Assembly: GCF_002858925.1 (NCBI RefSeq)
Contig: NZ_PJRS01000004.1
Coordinates: 35,355-99,354 of the forward strand
DNA length: 64,000 nucleotides
Reading direction: 5' to 3'
Source of the DNA: Caulobacter zeae
Lineage (GTDB): Bacteria > Pseudomonadota > Alphaproteobacteria > Caulobacterales > Caulobacteraceae
Shown: positions 33,619-42,318 of the stretch, one piece after another
Numbering within the stretch: the stretch's first letter is position 1
Layout of the letters: the number at the start of each line of letters is the position of its first letter
Made by a program: the position numbers and the translations under genes
The notes under the pieces: model-generated
Told to the model about the DNA's origin: nothing
The model's database searches: none
The model's input: the letters and a program-made list of their open reading frames with translations, nothing else

Positions 33619-36282
33619 CTAGAACCGCGTGGAGAGCGAAACCGAGAAGGTCTGGCCCAGGTCGTAGGTGTTGGCGTCCACCCGGCCGCCGCCCAGCACC
33701 TGGTACTCCTCGAAGTCTTCGCCGAGCAGGTTGCGGGCCTTGAAGGTGAACTCCAGCTCGCGGTCCCGGACGTCGAAGGCCTTGCGGTAGGTGAAGTCGA
33801 CCGTCACACCCGGTTCCTGCACGAGGTCGGGCTGGTCGGGCCGGCCGCGGGCCGAGATCCGCTTGCTGACATAGGTGGCCAGGATCGTCGCCTGCGAACG
33901 GTTCTCCTCGTCCTCCCAGCCGAACTGGATGTTGGCCAGGTGCTTGGAGAGGCCCTGAAGCTGGCTGCCGTCCTTGACGTAGTCGAGCGCGCGGCGCGGC
34001 GCGCCGGCCCCGGCCAGCGGGTAGACGAGGTCGTCCTCGCCCACCTTCACCTGCGAGTCCGAGAAGGTGTAGTTGGCGCCGACCAGCCAGCGCTTGCTGC
34101 CGAAGAACGCGCCCTCGAACGGGCTGTCGAACAGCTTCTTGAAGTCCAGCTCGAAGCCGTAGAGCGAGGCCTTCGGCGCGTTGACATAGGTCTGGACGAT
34201 CGTCGAGCCCTGCTCGCTGACCACCGACTCCACCGGACGATCCAGGTCTTTGTAGAACAGGCCGCCCGACAGGTACTGGTTGGCGGCGAAGTACCACTCG
34301 ACGCGGGCGTCGAGGTTCAGCAGTTCGGTGTCCGTCAGGTACGGGTTGCCGATGAACAGGCGGTCGGTGTCCGGATCGAAGTACTGCTGCGGCGCCAGTT
34401 CGCGAAACTGCGGACGAGCGATGGTCTTCGAGGTGCCCAGGCGCAGCTGCATGTCCTCGGCGAAGTTGTAGGTCAGGGTCGCGGCCGGCAGGACATAGGT
34501 CTCTTCCAGCGCCGTCGGCGTGGCCGGGGCGCCGCCGAACAGGTCGACGACCTGGACGGTCTGCTCGGCGTCCTCGACCCGCAGGCCGAACGAGGTGCGC
34601 AGGCGCGGCAGGAACTCCGCATCAACCTGCACGTAGCCGGCATGAACCTTGAGGCCCGCCTCATAGGCCGCCGCGCCGTCGCCGCCGGTGATCTCGGTGA
34701 AGGTCAGGTAGCCCTGGGCCAGGTTGTAGTCAGACAGCAGGAAGTCGACCCGCTCGCGCTGGATGGCCAGCGGAATGGCGCCGCCCTGGTAGCGGAAGTC
34801 GCGGCGTTCGGCGTCGCGCTCGTTGTCCAGATAGGCGTAGCCGCCGCTGAACTTGGCGTCGCGGCCGCTGCTCAGCGGCAGGGTGTAGCCGACGTCGAAG
34901 CCGGCGCTGGCCATGGTGTCGTCCAGCGTGCTGAAGCTCGTCGAGTTCTGCTCCTGCGAGGCGGAGTGGTAGTAGACGCCGTTCTCCAGGCGATAGCGGA
35001 TGAACTTCTCGTACGGCGCGTCGCGCTCGGACTTGGCGTAGGAGCCGCGCCAGTCGAAGTTCCAGGCGCCGAACTCGTGCTTGCCCGACAGCTGGGTGTC
35101 GTAGAGGTTCCGCTCGAACCACTCGGTGTAGGAGTCCAGCACTTCCTGGCCGGCGGCGTAGTCCTCGCCGGCGCGCTGGCGGGCCGACTTGGTAGTATTG
35201 TGGACGTAGAGATTGGTCCAGCGCACCTGGTGGTCGCCCCACTCAAGGCCCAGGCCCACCAGGCCGTTCACGGTGACGTTGTTGCTGGTGTTTTTGAAGT
35301 TGTAGCTGGTGCGCGGCTCCAGCACGCCGTTCTGCTCAAGACCCTGCTGCTGGACGCCTTCGCGCGAGCGCCAGCTGTTCTCGAAACCGCCGATGGCCAC
35401 GACGCCGAGGCGCGCGCCCGAAGGAAGCTCGAACGAGCGGCCGGCGCTGACGTCGGCAGAGAAGTTGCCGGGGATCTTGTTCTTGGTCTGGATCAGGTTC
35501 AGCGGCGCGTTGACCAGGCTGGAGCCGATGCGGACCAACTGGGCGGTCGTGAAGTTGCTGGAGTTGATGCGCTTGCCCGTGGCCAGCGCCTCGCGCAGCT
35601 CCGGCGGCTTCTTGCGCGTGCCGTCGTCGTAGCCGAGGAAGTCGGTGTCCGAGCCGTAGTAGGTCAGGCCCTTGTTCAGCGTGGTCTCGGTGTTGCCGCC
35701 GCCGCCGATCTCGACCTCGAAGAAGGCCTCGTCGGGAATGGCCACGGTCTGCAGGTCGATGACGCCCCCGCCGAACTCGCCCGGATAGTTCGGCGAGAAG
35801 CTCTTCTGCACCGTGGCCCCGGCCAGGATGGCCGAGGGGAAGAGGTCGAGCGGCACGACCCGTTGCAGCGGCTCTGGGCTGGGCAGCGGCGAGCCGTTCA
35901 GCAGGGCCGACGAGTAGCGCTCGCCAAGGCCGCGCACGTAGACGAAGCGGCCCGACACCAGGCTCAGACCGCTGACCCGCGTCAGGGCTTCGGCGGCGGT
36001 GCCGTCGCCCGCGCGCTTGAGGTCTTCCTGCGTCAGGAAGCTGGCGACCTCGGAGGTCGTGCGCATCGGTTCGGGAATGTTGCGCCCCAGGACGAGCACT
36101 TCCTCGACGGCGACGGGCGCGTCTTCGGGGTCGAGCGCCGCGAACTGGCGCGGCGCGGGGGTTTCGGCTGCGCCCGGCTGCGGCTGGGCGGCGGGGGTCG
36201 TCTGCGCCATGGCGATCTGCGGCGCGACCAGCGCCGACGTCGCGAGCAGGAGGCCGCTCAGGGGCCGGAACAGCATGTTCAT
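33619..36282 (-). CDS. TonB-dependent receptor linked to type II secretion and lipoprotein
   Basis: An 887-residue outer-membrane receptor. Signal peptide ends near QIAMAQ. A TonB-box-like VEEVLVLG precedes the plug domain (EVASFLTQEDLKRAGDGTAAEALTRVSG split over plug motifs, YVRGLGERYSSALLNG, EFGGGVIDL), then a 22-strand-type barrel ending in SVSLSTRF with terminal Phe. The start at 36282 (MNMLFRPL) gives a proper signal; the frame is open to 36393 without one. It lies 65 bases after the lipoprotein gene and 93 before gspC, same strand. Its substrate may be bound or released by that lipoprotein. Confidence 0.9.
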   Translation of the reverse strand: MNMLFRPLSGLLLATSALVAPQIAMAQTTPAAQPQPGAAETPAPRQFAALDPEDAPVAVEEVLVLGRNIPEPMRTTSEVASFLTQEDLKRAGDGTAAEALTRVSGLSLVSGRFVYVRGLGERYSSALLNGSPLPSPEPLQRVVPLDLFPSAILAGATVQKSFSPNYPGEFGGGVIDLQTVAIPDEAFFEVEIGGGGNTETTLNKGLTYYGSDTDFLGYDDGTRKKPPELREALATGKRINSSNFTTAQLVRIGSSLVNAPLNLIQTKNKIPGNFSADVSAGRSFELPSGARLGVVAIGGFENSWRSREGVQQQGLEQNGVLEPRTSYNFKNTSNNVTVNGLVGLGLEWGDHQVRWTNLYVHNTTKSARQRAGEDYAAGQEVLDSYTEWFERNLYDTQLSGKHEFGAWNFDWRGSYAKSERDAPYEKFIRYRLENGVYYHSASQEQNSTSFSTLDDTMASAGFDVGYTLPLSSGRDAKFSGGYAYLDNERDAERRDFRYQGGAIPLAIQRERVDFLLSDYNLAQGYLTFTEITGGDGAAAYEAGLKVHAGYVQVDAEFLPRLRTSFGLRVEDAEQTVQVVDLFGGAPATPTALEETYVLPAATLTYNFAEDMQLRLGTSKTIARPQFRELAPQQYFDPDTDRLFIGNPYLTDTELLNLDARVEWYFAANQYLSGGLFYKDLDRPVESVVSEQGSTIVQTYVNAPKASLYGFELDFKKLFDSPFEGAFFGSKRWLVGANYTFSDSQVKVGEDDLVYPLAGAGAPRRALDYVKDGSQLQGLSKHLANIQFGWEDEENRSQATILATYVSKRISARGRPDQPDLVQEPGVTVDFTYRKAFDVRDRELEFTFKARNLLGEDFEEYQVLGGGRVDANTYDLGQTFSVSLSTRF

Positions 36283-36317
36283 CGGAGGAACCTTGGAATT
36301 GTCGGGCGTCGGGAAGC

Positions 36318-36340
36318 GGGGGCGGCGCACGGCCGCCCCC
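36318..36340 (-). promoter_or_regulatory. Strong GC hairpin between lipoprotein and receptor genes
   Basis: GGGGGCGGC (36318-36326) pairs perfectly with GCCGCCCCC (36332-36340) around a 5-base loop, just after the lipoprotein stop codon. No T run follows on the minus strand. It could act as an RNA-stability element giving more lipoprotein than receptor. Confidence 0.45.
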
Positions 36341-36347
36341 AACCGGA

Positions 36348-37808
36348 TCAGCAGGTCGAGCCGCTGGTCAGGCCGCAGGTCCAGCCCTGCCACCAGGTGT
36401 CGTTGCCGTCCTTGACCGCCCCGATGTAGCCGGGGTTCACAAGGAAGCTGCTGAGGCTGGTGATGTTGGCGTAGGGCGTGCGGGCCGCCTCGTTGGCGCC
36501 GTTGATGAACGTGCCCGTCAGCGTCGAGGTATGGCTCGACGTGTTGTTGGTCCCGGCGTTGAACAGCGCCGCAACGGCCGTGGCGTCGACATTGGTGTCG
36601 TTGGTGAACGGCGTGGCGCAGGCCAGGGCCACCGAGTGGAAGGCGACCTGGGTGGTGGCGTCGTCGATGTCGACGCAGCCGGCGGTGCTGGCGGTCATCT
36701 GCACGACCGAGTTGACCCAGACGTTGTTGGTCGAGGTGTTGGCCACCAGCAGGTCGTTGCCCGAGCCGCCGCGACCGATGACGGTCCAGTTGGCGAACTT
36801 GGGGTTCGAGCGCGGCGCGGTGCCGGCGCTGCTGGTCTCGAAGGCGCGGTTACCGCCGTTGGCGCGCTGGACGATGATGCCAAACTGCAAGGCGCCGTTG
36901 TAGCCGGTGTCGGTGTCGATGCTGTCGTCGTCGTTGCCGGTCAGGACCAGGTACTTGCCGTTGACGTTGCCGCCGAAGAACTCGATGCCGTCGTCGCTGC
37001 TGTTGTGCACCTGGATGTGGTCGAAGGTGGTGCCCGAGCCGACGCCGGCCAAGGTGATGCCGTTCAGTTCGTTGTTGGCGACGATGACGAAGCCCGAGTG
37101 CTGGACGCGCAGGTAGCGCATGACGCCGCTGTTATCCTGCAGGCCGCTGCCGCCGTAGAAGGCGTTGGTGCCCTCGACCTGGGCCTCGCAGCCGGCCGTG
37201 CCCGGCGTGGCCCCGGCGCCCGAGCAGTTGCTGATCGGCGCGCGGCCCAAGATGACGAGACCTCCCCACTGGCCGATCGAGTCGACGCCCGTCTGGCCTT
37301 CGATGCTCTGCTTGCTGGTGAAGACGATCGGGTTGGTCGCGGTGCCCTCGGCGAAGATCTGCGAGCCGCGGTTGACGACGATGTAGTCGAGACCGGCCGA
37401 GCCGAAGACCTTCACGCCGGCTTCGACGGTGATCACGCCCTTGGAGCGGCCGGCGATGGGCGCGTTCGGGTCGCCGCCCTGGTCCTGGCCGACATCGACG
37501 CGGCCGCTGACCGAATAGACGGTGCCCGCGCGCAGCGGCACGACCAGATTGCCGGTGATCAGCTGCGGCAGCTGGCAGTTGCGCAGCGTGCCGTTGGCGA
37601 CGGTGCCGACATTGGCGAAACCGGTCGGGCAGTCGGCGGCAGGTGTGCCCGGAGGCGGCGTGGTCGGATTGGTCGGGTTCGTGCCGCCGCCGTTACCGAA
37701 GCCGCCTTCGCCCGGAGACGCGACGCCGTCGGCGCCGCCGCAGCCCGCAAGCGCCAGGGAGGCGCTCAGCGCGAGCGCGATCAAGCTAACGTTTCCAACG
37801 CGGTTCAT
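36348..37808 (-). CDS. Secreted-type lipoprotein with right-handed beta-helix repeats, adjacent to T2SS
   Basis: A 486-residue lipoprotein. Lipobox LALAGC, then a Gly/Asn/Thr/Pro-rich linker. The body shows beta-helix-like text: GVITVEAGVKVFG, GQWGGLVILGRAPI, GGSGLQDNSGVMRYLRVQHS, FDHIQVHNSSDDGIEFFGG and VLTGNDDDSIDTDTGYN. Several cysteines (DCPTGF, NCQLPQ, NCSGAG, GCEAQ, GCVDID, and the terminal C) suggest export and disulfides. The start at 37808 gives the signal peptide. Caulobacter crescentus is reported to export a lipoprotein (ElpS) through its type II system under phosphate limitation; this gene, upstream of a receptor and gspC-N, could be the equivalent, but that is from memory. Confidence 0.8.
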   Translation of the reverse strand: MNRVGNVSLIALALSASLALAGCGGADGVASPGEGGFGNGGGTNPTNPTTPPPGTPAADCPTGFANVGTVANGTLRNCQLPQLITGNLVVPLRAGTVYSVSGRVDVGQDQGGDPNAPIAGRSKGVITVEAGVKVFGSAGLDYIVVNRGSQIFAEGTATNPIVFTSKQSIEGQTGVDSIGQWGGLVILGRAPISNCSGAGATPGTAGCEAQVEGTNAFYGGSGLQDNSGVMRYLRVQHSGFVIVANNELNGITLAGVGSGTTFDHIQVHNSSDDGIEFFGGNVNGKYLVLTGNDDDSIDTDTGYNGALQFGIIVQRANGGNRAFETSSAGTAPRSNPKFANWTVIGRGGSGNDLLVANTSTNNVWVNSVVQMTASTAGCVDIDDATTQVAFHSVALACATPFTNDTNVDATAVAALFNAGTNNTSSHTSTLTGTFINGANEAARTPYANITSLSSFLVNPGYIGAVKDGNDTWWQGWTCGLTSGSTC

Positions 37809-37928
37809 GACGGTTCTCCATTGGCGCAGCCGCAAAAGGGCGGCGAAGACCCCCGGTCCCCACCAATGGAAAAAGCCTCGCCCTTCCCGCCCTGGATCGG
37901 CGGGCTACAGAGCCGCGAAGACAGTTAG

Positions 37929-37946
37929 CCCAAAGTTTTGTGACAC
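37929..37946 (-). promoter_or_regulatory. Candidate PhoB-type half site upstream of the lipoprotein
   Basis: On the minus strand the bases read GTGTCACAAAACTTTGGG. The first part (TGTCACAAAA-CT) fits the left half and spacer of a Pho box; the second half is degenerate. It is about 120 bases upstream of the lipoprotein start, in an AT-richer patch. Weak evidence, noted because phosphate control of a T2SS lipoprotein is known in Caulobacter. Confidence 0.3.
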
Positions 37947-38096
37947 ATTTTCTGAGCAATAATTTGATACAAAGCCGTAATGGTCAGAATCCGAAAAGTG
38001 GTCGTATGTCTAAAATAGAGCGAATCATGCGCTCTTCTTCAGACATCTGAGCGAAGCGAAAATTATCGCGACGCCTGACCTTGAAGCGACAGACCG

Positions 38097-38693
38097 ATGA
38101 CGCATTTCGGCTTCCAGTTGCCAGATGAACTCGCCGAACAATTCGACGCCTATGCGGCAACGTGCGGCGGGCGTTCGGCGGCCCTGCGCGCCCTCGTCTC
38201 GCAATGCCTGTCGGACGGGGGCGGCGCGCCGCAACGGCCCGCACCCCAACCGGTCAGCCAGGCCCAGGCGAGCTCGGTGGCGGTGCTGCTGACCAGGGAC
38301 GACCGGCTGCGCCTGGACGAGGAATGCCGGATCACCGGCATGACGCGCGGCCAGTGGCTGGCGGCCTGCGCCCGCAACAGGCTGCACGGCACCCGCCACT
38401 TCGGCCAGGTCGACAGGGACCGGATCGCGCGGATCGCCCGCGAGATGCGCGAGATGAAGTCCAGCCTGCACCGCTACGCCAGCGCCATCCAGCGCGCCCC
38501 GCGCGATCTGGCGATCGTGGAGAAGCACCAGAGCCTGATCGGCCACCTGTCAGCCCAGGTCGAACGGGGCCTGCGCGCCATCGAAGGCGCCTTCAGGGGC
38601 AATGACCACTACTGGAGCGGCAAGCCCGCCGAGGCCCGGTCGGAAGAACGCCGCATCGCCCCCGCCGCGTCAGCGGCGGAGGCGTCGCTCTGA
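38097..38693 (+). CDS. MobC/ribbon-helix-helix-like DNA-binding protein (orphan)
   Basis: A 198-residue soluble protein. The N-terminal HFGFQLPDELAEQFDAYAAT resembles a ribbon-helix-helix fold (short strand then two helices, with a GGRSAALRALVSQ second helix). A second such unit follows at about residue 60 (VAVLLTRDDRLRLDEECRIT, GMTRGQWLAAC), then a long helix IARIAREMREMKSSLHRYAS like the MobC helix that contacts relaxases. No relaxase, integrase or plasmid gene is near. It could be a domesticated mobilisation accessory protein or a regulator. It ends 3 bases from the convergent monooxygenase gene. Confidence 0.65.
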   Translation: MTHFGFQLPDELAEQFDAYAATCGGRSAALRALVSQCLSDGGGAPQRPAPQPVSQAQASSVAVLLTRDDRLRLDEECRITGMTRGQWLAACARNRLHGTRHFGQVDRDRIARIAREMREMKSSLHRYASAIQRAPRDLAIVEKHQSLIGHLSAQVERGLRAIEGAFRGNDHYWSGKPAEARSEERRIAPAASAAEASL

Positions 38694-38696
38694 AGT

Positions 38697-40031
38697 CTAC
38701 TCCGCGGCCGCCAGGGCGCCGGCGTAGCGATTGACCGGGAAGTCCAGCCCCAGGTTCTCGCGGAAGGTCGAGCCCTCGTAGTCGGTGCGGAACAGCCCCC
38801 TGCCTTGCAGGATCGGCACGACCAGATCGACGAAGGCCTCCAGCTGGCCCGGCAGGCTTTCGAACAGCACGAAGCCGTCGGCGCCGCGCGCCTCGAACCA
38901 GGCCTGCAAGCTGTCGGCGACGGCTTCCGGCGCGCCGACGAAATGGCCGCGCGGGGTGGCGAAGCGCAGGGCCGTCTCGCGCAGGGTCAGGTTCTCGGCC
39001 TTCACGGCGGCGACGATGCGGTTGACCGAGCTCTGGTTGGAATTGGCCCCGAACGCGGCGGCCTCAAACGGGAAAGGACCATCGGGGTCGTGCTGGGAGA
39101 AGTCGTACTCGTTGAACGGCCGGGCCAGCATCGACAGCGCGTTGTCGAGCGACACGAGCTCGGTCAGTTCCTTGTAGAGCGCCTCGGCCTCCTGCGCCGT
39201 CTTGCCCACGACCGGACGGGCGGCGGGCAGCACCTGGAGTTGGTCGGGATCGCGACCGAAGGCGGCGGCGCGGGCCTTGATGTCCTTGTAGTAGGCCTGG
39301 GCGGCGTCGAGATCCTCGTGCGAGACGAAGATGGCGTCGGCGCGGCTGGCGGCGAAGGCCTTCCCGTCCTCGGAAGCGCCGGCCTGGAAGATCACCGGCT
39401 GGCCCTGCGGCGAGCGGCTGATGTTCAGCGGGCCCTTCACCGAGAAGAACTCGCCCTTGTGGTTCAGGGCGTGCAGCTTGGCCGGATCGAAGAACTGGCC
39501 GCCCTTCTTGTCGAAGGTCAGGGCGTCGTCCTCCCAGCTGTCCCAAAGCCCCTGGACGACGTCGAGATATTCGCCGGCCAGGCGGTAGCGGACGTCGTGG
39601 GCGTAGTGCTTTTCACGACTGTAGTTGGCCGCGCTGCCTTCCAGCCACGAGGTGACGACGTTCCAGCCAGCCCGGCCGCCGCTGATGTGGTCGAGCGACG
39701 AGAACTGGCGGGCGACGTTGAACGGCTCGCTGTAGCTGACCGTCAGGGTGCCCACGAGGCCGATGTTGCTGGTGGCCCCGGCCAGGGCCGACAGGATGGT
39801 CAGCGGCTCGAAGCGGTTGAGGTAGTGGGGGCTCGACTTCTCGGTGATGTAGACGCTGTCGGCGACGAACAGGAAGTCGAACTTGCCGGCCTCGGCGACC
39901 TGGGCCTGGCGCTTGTAGAACGAGAAGTCCGTGCTGGCGCTCGGCTGGGCGTCGCGATGGCGCCAGTCGCCCCAGCCGGGGCCGACCCCGTGCAGGATGA
40001 AGCCGAGCTTGAGTTGACGGGGCTGGGACAT
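38697..40031 (-). CDS. FMN-dependent monooxygenase, NtaA/SnaA/DszA family (luciferase-like)
   Basis: A 444-residue luciferase-like flavin monooxygenase. Family blocks include [78 protein letters not shown] and [15 protein letters not shown]. Members such as NtaA, DszA and SfnG oxidise nitrilotriacetate, sulfones and related compounds using reduced FMN from a partner reductase; one is encoded at 62963. The start at 40031 is the first ATG giving the family N terminus. It lies 86 bases after the TauD-like gene on the same strand, pointing to desulfurisation of an organosulfur compound. Confidence 0.9.
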   Translation of the reverse strand: MSQPRQLKLGFILHGVGPGWGDWRHRDAQPSASTDFSFYKRQAQVAEAGKFDFLFVADSVYITEKSSPHYLNRFEPLTILSALAGATSNIGLVGTLTVSYSEPFNVARQFSSLDHISGGRAGWNVVTSWLEGSAANYSREKHYAHDVRYRLAGEYLDVVQGLWDSWEDDALTFDKKGGQFFDPAKLHALNHKGEFFSVKGPLNISRSPQGQPVIFQAGASEDGKAFAASRADAIFVSHEDLDAAQAYYKDIKARAAAFGRDPDQLQVLPAARPVVGKTAQEAEALYKELTELVSLDNALSMLARPFNEYDFSQHDPDGPFPFEAAAFGANSNQSSVNRIVAAVKAENLTLRETALRFATPRGHFVGAPEAVADSLQAWFEARGADGFVLFESLPGQLEAFVDLVVPILQGRGLFRTDYEGSTFRENLGLDFPVNRYAGALAAAE

Positions 40032-40117
40032 CGGGCCGTTCCGTTGGCTGAAAATGACGGAATCCTGCTTACGCAGCCCCTTCCCCGCGATCCAACGAGA
40101 TGCTCTCAAGCCCCTGA

Positions 40118-41014
40118 TCAGGCACGGAAATAAGGCGCGTCGCCCTTGATCGTCACGCGCTCGACCACGCGCTCCACCGGCCAGTAGTCGAGCACGGCGT
40201 AGTGCTGGGTGGCGCGGTTGTCCCAGAAGACGATGGCGTTCGGGGTCCAGCGGAAGCGGACCTGGTATTCGGGCGACTTCACCCGGTCGAGCAGCTCGGC
40301 AAGCAAGGCGGCGGCCTCGTCCTCGGGCAAGCCGAGGATCCGCGTCGTGAAGACCTTGTTGACGAAGAGATGCGGCTGGCCGGTCTCGGGATGGGTGCGC
40401 ACCACGGGGTGGGCCTGGGGCGGATAGGCCGCGCGCAGTTCCTGCCGCTTGGCCTCGTCGATGCGGTTGCCATAGCTTTGCAGGATATCGTGCTCGGCCG
40501 AAAGGCCCGCCAGTTTGTCCTTCAGCGGTTGCGGCAGGTCGGCGTAGATGGCGGCGGTGTCGGCGAACAGGGTGTCGCCGCCCGACGGCGGCAGGGTGCG
40601 GGCGCGCAGGACCCCGCCCATCGACGGCGCGGGCCGGAAGGTGACGTCGGTGTGCCACTTGTTGGCGGCCCGCACGATCGGGACGATGGCCTCGCGCAGC
40701 TTCATGCCGTCGGCGGCCTCGATGTGCAGGATCTCGGGATAGCCCGGCACGTGGGCTGTGACCGGATGACCTTCCAGGTCGCCGAAATAGCGGCCGAAGC
40801 GAACATGGTCCTCGTGGCTGATGTCCTGGTCGCGGAAGAACACGACCTTGTGGCGCAGCAGGGCCGCGCGGACGGCCGCGACGATCTCGGGTTCGAGCGG
40901 CTGCGTCAGGTCGAGCCCGGAGATCTCGGCGCCCAACACAGGGCCGGCGGGCGTGACCGTCAGGCCGGCATAGTCAGGCGCGTCGCCCGCTGAGATCGGG
41001 GTCAAGGCGTTCAT
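40118..41014 (-). CDS. TauD/TfdA-family Fe(II)/2-oxoglutarate dioxygenase (copy 1)
   Basis: A 298-residue oxygenase of the taurine-dioxygenase family, which hydroxylates the carbon next to sulfonate or sulfate so that sulfite or sulfate leaves. The iron triad is His121 and Asp123 in KWHTDVTF and His271 in [10 protein letters not shown]; the 2-oxoglutarate-binding arginine lies further on in [20 protein letters not shown] and [11 protein letters not shown] are typical N-terminal blocks. The start at 41014 has GGGAGGA upstream. A second TauD-like gene lies at 47576; the two share the fold but differ in sequence, so substrates may differ (taurine, alkyl sulfates or sulfonates). Confidence 0.92.
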   Translation of the reverse strand: MNALTPISAGDAPDYAGLTVTPAGPVLGAEISGLDLTQPLEPEIVAAVRAALLRHKVVFFRDQDISHEDHVRFGRYFGDLEGHPVTAHVPGYPEILHIEAADGMKLREAIVPIVRAANKWHTDVTFRPAPSMGGVLRARTLPPSGGDTLFADTAAIYADLPQPLKDKLAGLSAEHDILQSYGNRIDEAKRQELRAAYPPQAHPVVRTHPETGQPHLFVNKVFTTRILGLPEDEAAALLAELLDRVKSPEYQVRFRWTPNAIVFWDNRATQHYAVLDYWPVERVVERVTIKGDAPYFRA

Positions 41015-41033
41015 GGCGTCCTCCCAGGGACAT

Positions 41034-41052
41034 CGCCGTCTCGAGAACGGCG
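41034..41052 (-). promoter_or_regulatory. 5' leader hairpin before TauD copy 1
   Basis: CGCCGT (41034-41039) pairs with ACGGCG (41047-41052) around a 7-base loop. It lies just upstream of the GGGAGGA ribosome-binding site of the gene starting at 41014. TauD copy 2 has a similar 6-base-pair hairpin in the same place (48461-48480). Confidence 0.4.
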
Positions 41053-41060
41053 TTATCCTA

Positions 41061-41089
41061 CTGTAGACATGGGAATTGGATGGGCTCAA
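41061..41089 (-). promoter_or_regulatory. Candidate promoter of TauD copy 1
   Basis: On the minus strand TTGAGC (41084-41089) and CTACAG (41061-41066) are separated by 17 bases, about 50 bases upstream of the start codon. It would start transcription at the hairpin of 41034-41052. A separate promoter for tauD-monooxygenase fits the large repeat that isolates them from the redoxin gene. Confidence 0.35.
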
Positions 41090-41114
41090 CCCCGAGACGG
41101 ACGGAGCCTCCAGA

Positions 41115-41252
41115 CCCCCTCCCTGAAGGGCGAGGTGTCGGCGAAGCCGACGGAGGGGGACGTGATCGCGCAGGCGACGGCTGCGTCGAAGTCATCAGGA
41201 ACTTCCCCCTCCGGCCCTTCGGGCCGCCTCCCCCTTCAGGGGGAGGATCTTT
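41115..41252. repeat. GC-rich palindromic intergenic repeat, copy 1
   Basis: A mosaic of inverted repeats: CCCCCTCCCTGAAGGGCGAGG, GTCGGCGAAGCCGAC-GGAGGGGG, then CCCCCTCCGGCCCTTCGGGC, then CCTCCCCCTTCAGGGGGAGG ending in GATCTT. The same order of parts recurs at 63479-63643. It is about 140 bases, between the redoxin and TauD copy 1 genes. It resembles the extragenic palindromes that Caulobacter genomes carry in many copies, and could act as a terminator on either strand. Confidence 0.75.
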
Positions 41253-41257
41253 AGCCC

Positions 41258-41935
41258 TCAAACGGCTGCGGGCGCCGGGGTCAGGGCGCGGACGGCGGCG
41301 ATGATGGGGTCGGCTTCGGTGCGGACCAGCCAGTCGGGGCTGACATCGGCGAAGCGGACGACGCCCTTGCGGTCGATGACCACCACAGCCGGCTGCGGCA
41401 GCTCCCAGGTTCCCGTGCCGGTGACGTCGCCGATGAAGCTTCCCTTGGCCCGCTGGGCGTCCTGGCTGGCCTGGTCGGCGACGTAGGTGACGCCGAACCG
41501 ACGTCCCAGCTCATTGCCGAGATCGGCGGCGACCTTGTAGCCGAGGCCGTGGCGGACACGGATCTCGCCCAGGCGCTCGGGAACCTGCGGGCTGACGGCC
41601 ACCAGTGTGGCGCCGATCGCCGCCAGGGCCGGCGCCAGCCGCTCTTCGTAATAGGGCAAGGCGATGTTGCAGGCCGGGCAGCCGGCGAAGCGGAAGAACA
41701 CAAGCACCGCCGGCCCCTTGGCGGTCAGGCTTGCCAGGGTCAGGTCGCCGCCCTCGACGTCCTTGAGCACGAAGGGCGCGACCTTGTCGCCGACCTTGAC
41801 CCAGGCGTCCGGGTCCGCCGCCTCGACCAGGCGAGCGCGCTGGTCGATGTTGATCTTCAGCGCCGCGGGGTCCCAGGTGCGGACGCGTTCGGCATGCAGA
41901 GCGGCCAGGCGCTCGCGCAGGGTGTCTTGGCTCAT
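41258..41935 (-). CDS. Thioredoxin-fold redoxin (AhpC/TSA-like)
   Basis: A 225-residue protein with a redoxin domain. The active-site-like segment is VFFRFAGCPACNIALPYYEE, with a CPAC pair (Cys86, Cys89), followed by GATLVAVSPQVPE, GYKVAADLGNELGRRFGV and VVVIDRKGVVRFADV, which are typical of AhpC/TSA proteins. An N-terminal helical extension precedes the domain. It starts within the end of the ferredoxin gene (4-base overlap), so it is part of the sulfur operon. It may protect against peroxide or reduce disulfides produced during organosulfur oxidation; its actual partner is unknown. Confidence 0.85.
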   Translation of the reverse strand: MSQDTLRERLAALHAERVRTWDPAALKINIDQRARLVEAADPDAWVKVGDKVAPFVLKDVEGGDLTLASLTAKGPAVLVFFRFAGCPACNIALPYYEERLAPALAAIGATLVAVSPQVPERLGEIRVRHGLGYKVAADLGNELGRRFGVTYVADQASQDAQRAKGSFIGDVTGTGTWELPQPAVVVIDRKGVVRFADVSPDWLVRTEADPIIAAVRALTPAPAAV

Positions 41936-42318
41936 TTGGTCCTCCCGTCCTCGGTTCGAGCAGTCTTGGCGGCGTCGATCGCCATCAGGCGGGCGCGCTC
42001 GAATATCGCCCCCATGCGCCAATGCTGGTTGGTGTGGGTCGCGGCATGCTCGTCCCAGCCGCTGTCGCGCCGGAAGCCGCCGACGTCGCCGGTGGCCAGG
42101 GCCTGCTGCGCGGTGACGTCGGCGACACTGTCAGTCTGCGGCCAGACGAACAGCGCGTCCTCAGGGCAGTAGAGTTCGCACAGATAGCAGGTCTGGCAGT
42201 CGGCCTGGCGGGCGATCACCGCCTTGCCGCCCGGTCCGCGCGCCAGCACGTCGCTGGGGCAGACGTCGACGCAGTCGCCGCAACCGCCGCAGCGGTCGTC
42301 GATCACGACCTCGATCAT
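41932..42318 (-). CDS. 2[4Fe-4S] ferredoxin, AprB-like
   Basis: A 128-residue iron-sulfur protein. Two clusters: C10-C13-C16-C20 in CGGCGDCVDVCP and C41-C44-C47-C51 in CQTCYLCELYCP. A cysteine-free tail of about 75 residues follows, longer than in small bacterial ferredoxins. The gene overlaps the flavoprotein gene by 4 bases, giving an arrangement like the AprA/AprB subunits of adenylylsulfate reductase. It should carry electrons to or from that flavoprotein. Such pairs occur in sulfonate-uptake operons, but I know of no defined reaction for them. Confidence 0.88.
   Translation of the reverse strand: MIEVVIDDRCGGCGDCVDVCPSDVLARGPGGKAVIARQADCQTCYLCELYCPEDALFVWPQTDSVADVTAQQALATGDVGGFRRDSGWDEHAATHTNQHWRMGAIFERARLMAIDAAKTARTEDGRTK

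Noticed and set aside
33133..36429. Open frame of 1098 codons on the plus strand
   Set aside because: Opposite the TonB receptor and gspC, low-complexity composition, no family resemblance.
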